This document shows positions 17,522 to 24,663 of a stretch of 37,527 bases of DNA, one piece after another. The translations under genes and the position numbers were made by a program. This DNA comes from Deltaproteobacteria bacterium (GTDB lineage: Bacteria > Myxococcota_A > Polyangia > Haliangiales > Haliangiaceae): NCBI GenBank assembly GCA_021413675.1, contig JAIOQA010000205.1:1-37527 (forward strand). Direction: 5' to 3'. The notes beneath the pieces are model-generated. The model had not been told where the DNA came from, ran no database searches, and was given only the letters and a program-made list of their open reading frames with translations. Within the stretch, counting starts at the first letter, position 1. Every line of letters begins with the position of its first letter.

Positions 17522-18408
17522 GATCCACCCACGCCCGCGTGCGCGCGGTCCGCGACCTGCCACCACGCCAGCGCCACGCCGGCCGCGACGTGCAGGCCGA
17601 TCGACGCGAGCGACCAGCCGAGCGGCGCGGCGTCGAGCATGCCGGGCAGGAACTGCACGTCGAACAGGTGGCGGCCCACCGACTGCACCGCGATCAGCAG
17701 GTCGAACGCCTTCAGCGCCGGCGACGCCGCGACGCCGATGGCCAGGGCCATCGAGCCGATGACGAGGTAGTACGTCGCGTACAGCGCGATCGCGTTGCGC
17801 CGCCGCCCGACCACCGCCGACAGCCCGACCGGCACCGCGGTGAACACCGCCGCGCCGAGCACGCCGACGATGAGCGCCTTGCCGACCATCGGCAGGCATC
17901 GCATCAGCTCGGCGCTGTCGTCGGCGAGGCCGCACCGGAAGACCGTCAGCGCGACCAGCGGCGCGCCGATGATGAGGAACATCAGCAGGAACACGCCGCC
18001 GAGCTTGCCGGCGACGTAGTCGATCGGCCGCACCGGCCGCGAGAAGTAGAACGTGAAGGCGCCGACCTGCGCGTCGCCGGCGATCGTCCCCGCCGCGACC
18101 GTGAGGCCGACGAGGAACGCGACCCGGCACAGCCACGGCACCGCGATCGGCGGCAGGCCATCGAGGACGTTGCCGAGGATGCCCCACTTGCCGCCCTGCG
18201 GCAGTGGCAGCGCCCGACCGATGTACATCATCGCGCCGACGACCAGCGCGATCACCACCGCCCAGCCGAGCGCCATCTTGTAGCGCCACCAGGTCTTCCA
18301 CGCGTCCGCGACCTGCGCGCGAACGATCACCCGCCAGCGGGTCGACTGCGCCCGCCGGCCACCGGCGTAGCGCTTGTAGCCGAGGTCGCGGATCGAGCCG
18401 GCGCTCAC
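17518..18408 (-). CDS. ABC-2 family permease (first pair)
   Basis: A 296-residue membrane protein, GTG start at 18408 overlapping the ATPase stop (GTGA). About six membrane helices; the motif FTFYFSRPVRPIDYVAGKL is the ABC-2/NosY-type loop seen also in the second permease. An N-terminal cytoplasmic part (DLGYKRYAGGRR and TWWRYKMALG) is a recurring feature of this permease group. It pairs with the ATPase at 18405-19343. The two ABC pairs in one operon could form one heteromeric or two separate exporters. Confidence 0.9.
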   Translation of the reverse strand: MSAGSIRDLGYKRYAGGRRAQSTRWRVIVRAQVADAWKTWWRYKMALGWAVVIALVVGAMMYIGRALPLPQGGKWGILGNVLDGLPPIAVPWLCRVAFLVGLTVAAGTIAGDAQVGAFTFYFSRPVRPIDYVAGKLGGVFLLMFLIIGAPLVALTVFRCGLADDSAELMRCLPMVGKALIVGVLGAAVFTAVPVGLSAVVGRRRNAIALYATYYLVIGSMALAIGVAASPALKAFDLLIAVQSVGRHLFDVQFLPGMLDAAPLGWSLASIGLHVAAGVALAWWQVADRAHAGVGGS

Positions 18409-19343
18409 GCCACCACCGCCCCGGTCGGGTTGCGATCGCCGATGACCCGCAGGAACGCCGCCTCCATGCTCTCCTTCTCGAGCTCGAGGCCGCGCACCTG
18501 CACGCCGGCGTCGCGCGCCGCGGTGAACACCAGCCGGGCGCCGCCCTGATCGGGCAGCGGCGCGGCGAGCGCGATCGGCGAGACGATCGTCGCCTGCACG
18601 CCGGCGGTCGCGAGCGCGGCCACCAGGCGCTCGGCGCCGTCCTTGATCTCGATGCGATACACGCCGCCGACCGAGCGCCGCAGCGCCTCGATGCCGCCGG
18701 AGAACCGCACCAGGCCCTCGTGCATGATGACGACGTCGTCGCAGACCCGATCGACGTCGGGCAGGAGGTGGGTCGACAGCACGATCGAGCAGCCGCGCCG
18801 CTCGGGCATCTCGACGATCAGCTGCAGCATCTCCTCGCGCGAGCGCGGGTCGAGGCCGTTGGTCGGCTCGTCGAGGAACAAGAGCTCGGGATCGTGGACC
18901 AGCGCGGCGGCCAGCTTCACGCGCTGCTTCTGCCCGGTCGAGTAGCCGTCGATCGGCTGGTAGCGCTTCTCCTCGAGGCCCGCGTAGTACAGCGCGGCGT
19001 GGGCGCGCTGCATCGCCTCGGTGCGCGGCAGCCCCGACAGCTCGGCCGCGTAGACGCAGAGCTCGACCGCCGACATGCCGGGCAGGTAGGCGTCGTTCTC
19101 GGGCATGTAGCCCACGCGATCGCGGACCGCCGCGCCCTCGCGCGCCGGCGACATGCCGAGCACGGTCGCCTTGCCCTCGAAGGCGATGAGCCCGAGCAGG
19201 CACTTGATGAGCGTCGACTTGCCCGCGCCGTTGGGGCCGAGCAGCCCGACGATGCGGCCGGTGATCGTGGCGGTCGCGCCGCGCAGCGCGCGCACGGTCC
19301 CGAAGCTCCGCCGCACGTCCTCCAGCTCGATCAGCGCGGTCAT
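18405..19343 (-). CDS. ABC transporter ATPase (first pair)
   Basis: A 312-residue ATP-binding subunit: Walker A GPNGAGKST, Q-loop region YMPENDAYLPG, signature YSTGQKQRVKLA, Walker B LLFLDEPTNGLDP and switch His in LSTHLL. The C-terminal 80 residues are an accessory domain. The ATG overlaps the RlpA-like stop (ATGA), and its stop overlaps the permease start (GTGA). Nos-type or bacteriocin-type exporters have this ATPase form, but the cargo cannot be told from sequence. Confidence 0.93.
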   Translation of the reverse strand: MTALIELEDVRRSFGTVRALRGATATITGRIVGLLGPNGAGKSTLIKCLLGLIAFEGKATVLGMSPAREGAAVRDRVGYMPENDAYLPGMSAVELCVYAAELSGLPRTEAMQRAHAALYYAGLEEKRYQPIDGYSTGQKQRVKLAAALVHDPELLFLDEPTNGLDPRSREEMLQLIVEMPERRGCSIVLSTHLLPDVDRVCDDVVIMHEGLVRFSGGIEALRRSVGGVYRIEIKDGAERLVAALATAGVQATIVSPIALAAPLPDQGGARLVFTAARDAGVQVRGLELEKESMEAAFLRVIGDRNPTGAVVA

Positions 19344-19795
19344 CGTCGCGGCAGCGACAGTATCTCGATTGTCACCGCGGCGACACCCGCGTCGATGATT
19401 CCCAGCCGCTTCGCGGCGGCCTCGGACACGTCGAGGATGCGGCTGCGATCCCGGCCGTAGGGCCCGCGATCGTTGATCCGCACGGTGACCGAGCGGTGGG
19501 TGTGATCGGTGGTGACGCGGATCAGCGTGCCGAACGGCAGGCTGCGGTGCGCGGCGGTGAGGTCGCGCTTGTGGAAGCGCTCGCCCGACGCGGTCGGCCC
19601 GCCGTCGAGGTTGCCGCCGTACCAGGTCGTGTAGCCGTGGATGATCGTGCCCACCTTGAGCGGGCCCGGGCGCGGCCTGGGCTTCGGCTTGCCATGCGAG
19701 CCGGCGGGCTCCTGCGGATGGCGGGCTGCCGGTCGACCGCACGCGCCGAGCGCGAGCAGCAGCACCAGCACCATCCGCGACGTCACTTGCGGCAC
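19340..19795 (-). CDS. RlpA-like double-psi beta-barrel lipoprotein
   Basis: A 151-residue predicted lipoprotein: signal peptide ending LALGAC, a basic/Pro-rich linker, then the RlpA-type double-psi beta-barrel. Diagnostic pieces are TTWYGG, TASGERF, DLTAAHRSLPFGT and VRINDRGPYG. RlpA proteins bind or cleave glycan strands lacking stem peptides; the catalytic Asp of the NDRGP motif and the His of TAAH are present. There is no SPOR domain. The start is taken as GTG 19795, which overlaps the cytochrome gene by 13 bases and supplies an Arg before the hydrophobic core; ATG 19774 is a shorter alternative. Confidence 0.88.
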   Translation of the reverse strand: MPQVTSRMVLVLLLALGACGRPAARHPQEPAGSHGKPKPRPRPGPLKVGTIIHGYTTWYGGNLDGGPTASGERFHKRDLTAAHRSLPFGTLIRVTTDHTHRSVTVRINDRGPYGRDRSRILDVSEAAAKRLGIIDAGVAAVTIEILSLPRR

Positions 19796-21555
19796 CCCGC
19801 GCCGAGCTCCTTGCCAGCCTTCGCGAGGCCCGCCGCGCGCAGGTCATGGCCGGTCGGTCCGTCACCGAGCGTGGCGCGGAACTTCTCGCCGTGGCCGGGC
19901 CCGGTGACGTCGCGCAGGTAGGCCTGCAGCTGGAACGTGTCGGAGTGCTGCGGCGTGTGGCACTGCGTGGCGCAGAGCTCGTCGGCGGGCTTGAGCACGA
20001 GCGTCTTGGGCTTCTCCTTGCCCTCGGCCTCGGCGTGGATCGAGCCGGGGCCGTGGCAGGTCTCGCACTGCACGTCGACCGTGCCCTCGGTCCTCGCCAT
20101 CGTCGCGCCGCCCGGCTTGTCCCAGCCGGTGACGTGGCAGCTGGTGCACTCGTAGTCGAGCTGCTTGCCCGACTCCTCGAGCGTGTGCCACGCGCCCGCG
20201 TGCCGCGTGGTCTTCCAGAACGCGACCTCCTTGGCGTGGCAGGTGTCGCACTCCTCGACGCCGATGTACGTCGCGGTGCCGGGGGGCGCGACCGGCGCGG
20301 GCCGCGCCGCGGCGGCCTTCACGTTGGCGAGGCCCGCGGCCTTGCTGTAGTCGGCCTTCGCGCCGTCGATCGCTGCGTCGCAGGCGAGCTTCTTGTTGAT
20401 CGTCACCTGCTGGAAGGTGAAGTAGCTGCCGCTCGCCGGCGCCTGTAGCGGCGCCTTCGCCAGCTCCTGGTCGCGCGCCTTGGCGAGGTCGAGCTCGCGC
20501 TGCTTCTGCGCGACGAAGCTCGGATCCGCCGACGGATCCTTCGCGAACCCGGCGAGCTGGGCGTCGAGGTCGGCGATCGTCTTCACCAGGCGCGCGCGCT
20601 CGTCCTGCGCGGCGGCGGGCCCGATCGCGTCGACCAGCGGCGCGCCGCCCGGGCGCAGCGTGATGTCGAGGCGCGCGAGGATCTGGCCGCGGTTGGCGGG
20701 GACGACCAGCCAGGCGTCGCCGAGCTGCTCGGCGCGGCGATCGATCTTGTCGGGCTCGGGCGCGGCGGCGCCGAGGCCGGCGATCGCCACGTCCACGCCC
20801 TTGGTCGCGCGCACGAACGCGGCGGCCTCGCGCTTCGAGGGCGCCTGGACCAGCGCGACCACCAGCTGCGCGCCCTGCTTGCGCAGGTCGGCGATCGCGG
20901 CGGTCGCGGCGGCGCCCGGATCCCCGACGGTGAGGCCGGGGATGGCGCCGGGCAGGACCACGCCGAACACGCCGACCTTGGCGCCGCCGACCTCGATGAT
21001 CTTGGGCGCCTCGACCGAGAAGCCGCTGTCGGCCGCCACATTGATCGCCTGGCGCGCGGGGCCGGCGCCGGTGGGGCCGAGGCCCGCGTCCGCCGGGCCG
21101 AGGCCCCAGGCCGCGACCTTCAGGCGCTCGCGGTACGCGTTCGAGATGAGCGCGGCCTTGAGCTTCTCCTGATCGGCGCGGTGCGGCGGCACCGGCGAGA
21201 GATCGTAGAGCGACGAGCCCGCGTCGAGCACGACCGTGGGCCCGGCGGCGCGCGCCTGCTCGACCAGCGCGACGGTCCGCGACAGGTCACCGAGCGGATC
21301 GGTGGTGCAGCCGCAGGGCTCGATCTGGCCGCGGAGCTCGGCCAGGGCGAACAGCGTGAACGAGATCGGCCCGGGCGCTGGGGTGCCCGATCCGCCCGAT
21401 CCATGGTTGGTCCCGGCGCCGGGTGAACACGCAGCGAGCCCGATCGCGATCGTGGCGATCACGGCCAACCCCGCGAATGCTATCGTTCCGCGGCGCCGAA
21501 CCAAGGCGTGTTGGCGACCCGCGTGACCCGCGGTCGCCAGCAGTTTCCTCGACAT
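19783..21555 (-). CDS. Lipoprotein with 5'-nucleotidase-like domain and multihaem cytochrome c domain
   Basis: A 590-residue exported protein with signal anchor and lipobox GLAAC. The N-terminal half resembles UshA/metallophosphoesterase folds, with IEPCGCTTDPLGDLSR and VVLDAGSS, but the metal ligands of active enzymes appear changed (no D-x-H, and DAGS instead of DAGD), so it is probably not a working phosphatase. A Lys/Ala-rich helical linker leads to a C-terminal cytochrome c554-like domain with haem sites CDTCH, CTSCH, CETCH and a CATQCH (CxxxCH) variant. Haem attachment at three sites is well supported; the fourth is atypical. A role in extracytoplasmic electron transfer is inferred. It heads the eight-gene run and is divergent from rpsP. 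Confidence 0.85.
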   Translation of the reverse strand: MSRKLLATAGHAGRQHALVRRRGTIAFAGLAVIATIAIGLAACSPGAGTNHGSGGSGTPAPGPISFTLFALAELRGQIEPCGCTTDPLGDLSRTVALVEQARAAGPTVVLDAGSSLYDLSPVPPHRADQEKLKAALISNAYRERLKVAAWGLGPADAGLGPTGAGPARQAINVAADSGFSVEAPKIIEVGGAKVGVFGVVLPGAIPGLTVGDPGAAATAAIADLRKQGAQLVVALVQAPSKREAAAFVRATKGVDVAIAGLGAAAPEPDKIDRRAEQLGDAWLVVPANRGQILARLDITLRPGGAPLVDAIGPAAAQDERARLVKTIADLDAQLAGFAKDPSADPSFVAQKQRELDLAKARDQELAKAPLQAPASGSYFTFQQVTINKKLACDAAIDGAKADYSKAAGLANVKAAAARPAPVAPPGTATYIGVEECDTCHAKEVAFWKTTRHAGAWHTLEESGKQLDYECTSCHVTGWDKPGGATMARTEGTVDVQCETCHGPGSIHAEAEGKEKPKTLVLKPADELCATQCHTPQHSDTFQLQAYLRDVTGPGHGEKFRATLGDGPTGHDLRAAGLAKAGKELGAGCRK

Positions 21556-21562
21556 ACGCGGC

Positions 21563-21568
21563 GGTATA
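21563..21568 (-). promoter_or_regulatory. Candidate -10 of the cytochrome/ABC operon
   Basis: Minus strand TATACC ends 7 bases before ATG 21555; no good -35 and no Shine-Dalgarno sequence. It lies just beside the divergent rpsP promoter (-35 at 21575). Confidence 0.4.
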
Positions 21569-21574
21569 CCACGC

Positions 21575-21603
21575 TTGACCTGCCGGGACCGGGCGGGTAG
21601 ATT
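21575..21603 (+). promoter_or_regulatory. Promoter of the rpsP operon
   Basis: TTGACC (21575-21580), 17-base spacer, TAGATT (21598-21603). The predicted start near 21610 leaves a leader of about 30 bases with a GAGGA ribosome binding site before ATG 21640. Confidence 0.65.
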
Positions 21604-21639
21604 GCGCCGCTCCTAACTCGAGACCGCTCCGAGGAACTG

Positions 21640-21897
21640 ATGTCCGTTGCTATTCGTCTCTCCCGTGCCGGCAAGAAGAAGGCTCCCTTCTACCGGGTCG
21701 TCGCCGCTGACAAGCGTCGCGCCCGCGACGGCAAGTTCATCGATCTCATCGGCACCTACGATCCGCGTACCAAGGTGCTCAAGCTCGACGGCGAGCGCTA
21801 CCAGAAGTGGATCAAGGTTGGCGCTCAGCCGAGCGGCACCCTGACGGCGCTGGTCAACCGCACCGCGCGCGCCGCGGCCGCGGCCGCCAAGGCCTGA
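21640..21897 (+). CDS. rpsP: 30S ribosomal protein bS16
   Basis: An 85-residue protein with the bS16 hallmarks: SVAIRLSRAGKKKAPFYRVV, ADKRRARDGKFIDLIGTYDP, and an LDGERYQKWIKVGAQPSGT middle. It belongs to the small ribosomal subunit and aids 30S assembly. A short Ala-rich tail ends the protein. First gene of the rpsP-khpA-rimM block; khpA begins 5 bases after its stop. The ATG has a GAGGA ribosome binding site. Confidence 0.98.
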   Translation: MSVAIRLSRAGKKKAPFYRVVAADKRRARDGKFIDLIGTYDPRTKVLKLDGERYQKWIKVGAQPSGTLTALVNRTARAAAAAAKA

Positions 21898-21902
21898 GCC
21901 GG

Positions 21903-22148
21903 ATGCCGGCACCCGACATCGCGGACCTGATCCGCTTCCTCGCCAAGAATCTCGTCGACAAGACCGACGAGGTCCACGTGGCGCTGGTCGAGGAGCGGTC
22001 CGCGAGCGTCTACGAGCTCGAGGTCGCGGAGAGCGATCTCGGCAAGGTCATCGGGCGAGGCGGCAAGACCGCGCGCGCGATCCGCACGCTGGTCAGCACG
22101 GTCGCGCCGCGGGGTCGCAAGCGAACGCTGGTCGAGATCCTCGAGTAA
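21903..22148 (+). CDS. khpA: KH-domain RNA-binding protein KhpA
   Basis: An 81-residue single KH-domain protein (YlqC/KhpA family) with the GxxG loop inside VIGRGGKTARAIRTL. Family members bind RNA and in Gram-positives pair with KhpB; the location between rpsP and rimM is typical. The start ATG at 21903 gives the expected N-terminus (IADLIRFLAKNLVD). Probably cotranscribed from the rpsP promoter. Confidence 0.95.
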   Translation: MPAPDIADLIRFLAKNLVDKTDEVHVALVEERSASVYELEVAESDLGKVIGRGGKTARAIRTLVSTVAPRGRKRTLVEILE

Positions 22149-22180
22149 CGCGGTGGTGGTGGGCGGGCAGCAGGGGTGGC

Positions 22181-22711
22181 GTGACGGGATCTGACGAGAA
22201 GATCGAGATCGGTTACGTCGCGCGTGCGCACGGCATTCGCGGCGAGGTCCTGATCGCGCTCCACGATCCAACCTCGACGACGCTGGCCAACGCCGCGACC
22301 GTCTGGGTCAACGGTCGCGCGTACGACATCCGCGGTGCGCGCGGCGTGCGGCAGGGGTTCCTGCTCATGCTCGACGGCATCGCCGATCGCAACGCCGCCG
22401 AGGCGCTGCGCGGCGCCAAGCTCGAGGTCCTGCGCGACGACATCGAGCTCGCCGACGGCGAGATCCTCGTCGAGGATCTCGTCGGCTGCGCCGTCGTGCG
22501 CGACGGCGAGCCGTGGGGCACCGTGGTCGGCATCGACGCCGGCCTCCAGCCCCGCCTCGTGATCCACGATCGCGGCGTCGAGCGGCTCGTGCCGCTCGTC
22601 GACCAGCTCGTGCCGACCATCGACATCGAGGCGCGCGTCGTCGTCGTCGACGTCGGCGCCGACTGGCCGCAGGTCGACCTCGACCACGCCTACAAGCTGC
22701 CGCGCAAGTAG
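22181..22711 (+). CDS. rimM: Ribosome maturation factor RimM
   Basis: A 176-residue protein with IGYVARAHGIRGEV at the N-terminus (RimM family signature), an N-terminal beta-barrel and a C-terminal PRC-barrel (about 95-170, with ILVEDLVGCAV and LVPLVDQLVPTIDIEARVVVVD). RimM binds ribosomal protein S19 during 30S head maturation. GTG start at 22181, 32 bases after khpA. The next plus-strand member expected, trmD, is displaced 3.2 kb downstream. Confidence 0.96.
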   Translation: MTGSDEKIEIGYVARAHGIRGEVLIALHDPTSTTLANAATVWVNGRAYDIRGARGVRQGFLLMLDGIADRNAAEALRGAKLEVLRDDIELADGEILVEDLVGCAVVRDGEPWGTVVGIDAGLQPRLVIHDRGVERLVPLVDQLVPTIDIEARVVVVDVGADWPQVDLDHAYKLPRK

Positions 22712-22755
22712 TCGCGCTGCGCGAGGCCGGCGCACGGCTGATCCCGTGCGTCGCG

Positions 22756-22803
22756 CTGCAGTTGCAGTTGCAGCTGCAGTTGCAGTTGCAGGAGCAGCTG
22801 CAG
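22756..22803. repeat. Hexamer tandem repeat between convergent genes
   Basis: Eight 6-base units of (C/T)TGCAG, with one GAGCAG, arranged as two copies of an 18-base CTGCAG-TTGCAG-TTGCAG unit plus two more units. It fills the 100-base gap between the stops of rimM and the Lrp-family gene. CTGCAG is self-complementary, so either transcript could fold here; there is no T-tract. Confidence 0.9.
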
Positions 22804-22811
22804 CACGAGGC

Positions 22812-23363
22812 CTACCGCCGTCGCTTGCGCGGCTTCGTCGCCGCCGGCTCCTCCGTATAGTCCGTCAGCCGCCACGCGCGCGTCGCCTCGAAGATCAGCG
22901 ACGTCTCGATCCTCGCCACCTCCGGCCGCGACGTGAACGCGTCGAGCGCGAGGTTGCGCAGGTGGTGGGCGTTCTGCACCGCGACGTGGATCAGAAAATC
23001 GACCGCGCCGGCGACGTGGAAGATCGCGACGACCTCCGGCAGCGCCAGCGCGTGCCGCCGGAACGCCTCGACCTCGGCGCGCGCGTGGCGGCGCAGCTGC
23101 ACCGCGACCAAGGCCTCCAGCTCCACGCCCAGCGCGCGCCCGTCGATCTCCGCGTGGGCGCCGCGCAGCACGCCGGCGTCGCGCAGCCGCTTGACCCGCG
23201 CCAGGCAGCTCGACGGCGCCAGCCCCACGGCCGCGGCGAGCTCCTTGTTCGAGCGCCGCACGTCGTGCAGCAACGCGGCCAGGATCGCGCGATCCGTGCG
23301 GTCCAGGGCGGCCCGGGGCGGCTCTCGCCGAAGTAAATTCGATGTACGCGCCACGAGCCGCAT
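22812..23363 (-). CDS. Lrp/AsnC family transcription regulator
   Basis: A 183-residue regulator: N-terminal winged helix-turn-helix (LDRTDRAILAALL, NKELAAAVGLAPSSCLARVKRL) and C-terminal RAM/AsnC ligand domain (LVAVQLRRHARAEVEAF, VVAIFHVAGAVDFLIHVAV). Family members sense amino acids and often control the divergent gene. Here that gene encodes a gamma-lyase-family enzyme of sulfur amino acid metabolism, as in the known mdeR-mdeA pair of Pseudomonas. The N-terminus is about 18 residues longer than usual; ATG 23363 or GTG 23354 are the only near starts. The C-terminus is a basic tail (RKRRR). Confidence 0.93.
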   Translation of the reverse strand: MRLVARTSNLLRREPPRAALDRTDRAILAALLHDVRRSNKELAAAVGLAPSSCLARVKRLRDAGVLRGAHAEIDGRALGVELEALVAVQLRRHARAEVEAFRRHALALPEVVAIFHVAGAVDFLIHVAVQNAHHLRNLALDAFTSRPEVARIETSLIFEATRAWRLTDYTEEPAATKPRKRRR

Positions 23364-23370
23364 TCAAGAC

Positions 23371-23376
23371 GGAGGG
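23371..23376 (+). promoter_or_regulatory. Ribosome binding site that decides the PLP enzyme start
   Basis: GGAGGG sits just before ATG 23378 (close spacing of about 2 bases after GGAGG). An AT-rich TAAATT at 23334-23339 would start transcription near 23346, after the alternative ATG at 23342, which favours 23378. Confidence 0.5.
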
Positions 23377-23377
23377 C

Positions 23378-24616
23378 ATGGGCAACGTCTCCTTCGATCC
23401 CGCGGCCGCGCTCGCCTCCGCCAAGCACGAGTTCGGCGAGCACGGCGGCGTCAACATGAGCATCGAGGCCTCGACCACGTTCACGGTGATGGCCGCCGCG
23501 ACGATGCCGGAGATCTTCGCTGGCCGGCGCACCGTGGATCGCGACGGCTGTTTCCTCTACGCGCGCCACTTCAACCCCACGGTCTGGACCCTCGGCCGCG
23601 AGCTCGCCGCGCTCGAGGACGCCGAGGCCGGCTACTGCTGTGCCAGCGGCATGGCTGCGATCGCCGCCACGCTGCTGCAGCTGTGCGACGCCGGCGATCA
23701 CGTCGTCGCCTCGAGCGCGGTCTACGGCGGCACCCACGCGCTGCTCGCCGAGTTCCTGCCGGCCAAGGCCGGCGTCACCGCGACCTTCGTGCCGATCGAC
23801 GATCTCGCCGCGGTCGAGGCGGCGATCGGCCCGCGGACCCGCGTGCTCTTCACCGAGACCGTCGCCAACCCGACCCTGGTCGTCGCCGACCTGCCGGCGC
23901 TCGCCGCGATCGCGCACCGCCACGGCGTCGCGCTCGTCGTCGACAACACCTTCTGCCCGGTGATCGTCACGCCGACCCGCCACGGCGCCGACGTGGTCGT
24001 CCACAGCCTGACGAAGTTCATCAACGGCGCCTCGGATCTGGTCGCGGGCGCGATCCTCGGCAAGGCCGAGCTCATCGGCCGCCTCATGGATCTGCACACC
24101 GGCGCGCTGATGCTCCTCGGCCCGACGATGGATCCGCGCGCCGCGTTCGAGGTCTCGATGCGCCTGCCGCATCTCCCGCTGCGGATCGCCGAGCACTCGC
24201 GCCGCGCGCAGATCCTGTGCGAGCGCCTGGCCGCGCTCGACGTGCCGGTCGTGTACCCGGGCCTGCCGACGCACCCGCAGCACGCGCTGCTCGCGCGGCT
24301 CGCGAATCCCGGCTACGGCGCCGGCGGCCTGTTCACGATCGACCTCGGCGATCGCGCCCGCGCCTACCGCTTCATGGAGGTGCTGCAGAACGAGCACCGC
24401 TTTGGCTTCATGGCGGTCAGCCTCGGCTACGCCGAGACGCTCATGTCGTGCTCGGCCAGCTCGACCTCGAGCGAGCTGGACGACGCCGCGCTCGCCGCGG
24501 CGGGCATCGGCGCCGGCCTCGTGCGGATCTCGATCGGCTACACCGGCGCCCTCGAGGATCGCTGGGCCCAGCTCCACGCCGCGCTGGTCACCGTCGGGAT
24601 GCTCGGCGCGCCCTGA
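23378..24616 (+). CDS. Cys/Met metabolism PLP-dependent enzyme (gamma-lyase family)
   Basis: A 412-residue fold-type I PLP enzyme. Motifs: YARHFNPTVWTLGRELAALE (substrate and phosphate region), ASGMAAIAATLL, VYGGTHALL, VVDNTFCPV with the PLP-pairing Asp, and HSLTKFINGASD with the Schiff-base Lys. This fits cystathionine gamma-synthase, gamma-lyase or methionine gamma-lyase. The active-site Cys typical of methionine gamma-lyases (YGCT) is Gly here (YGGT), which argues for a cystathionine-type or other specificity. The divergent Lrp-type regulator suggests control by an amino acid. ATG 23342 would add 12 residues. Confidence 0.9.
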   Translation: MGNVSFDPAAALASAKHEFGEHGGVNMSIEASTTFTVMAAATMPEIFAGRRTVDRDGCFLYARHFNPTVWTLGRELAALEDAEAGYCCASGMAAIAATLLQLCDAGDHVVASSAVYGGTHALLAEFLPAKAGVTATFVPIDDLAAVEAAIGPRTRVLFTETVANPTLVVADLPALAAIAHRHGVALVVDNTFCPVIVTPTRHGADVVVHSLTKFINGASDLVAGAILGKAELIGRLMDLHTGALMLLGPTMDPRAAFEVSMRLPHLPLRIAEHSRRAQILCERLAALDVPVVYPGLPTHPQHALLARLANPGYGAGGLFTIDLGDRARAYRFMEVLQNEHRFGFMAVSLGYAETLMSCSASSTSSELDDAALAAAGIGAGLVRISIGYTGALEDRWAQLHAALVTVGMLGAP

Positions 24617-24650
24617 TCCGGAAATCCCGCCCGCGCGCCCCCGGTCCGAC

Positions 24651-24656
24651 GTACGC
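24651..24656 (+). promoter_or_regulatory. Candidate -10 of the 24664 lipoprotein gene
   Basis: TACGCT lies 7 bases before ATG 24664, with no Shine-Dalgarno sequence between and no clear -35. Confidence 0.3.
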
Positions 24657-24663
24657 TCGCCGC

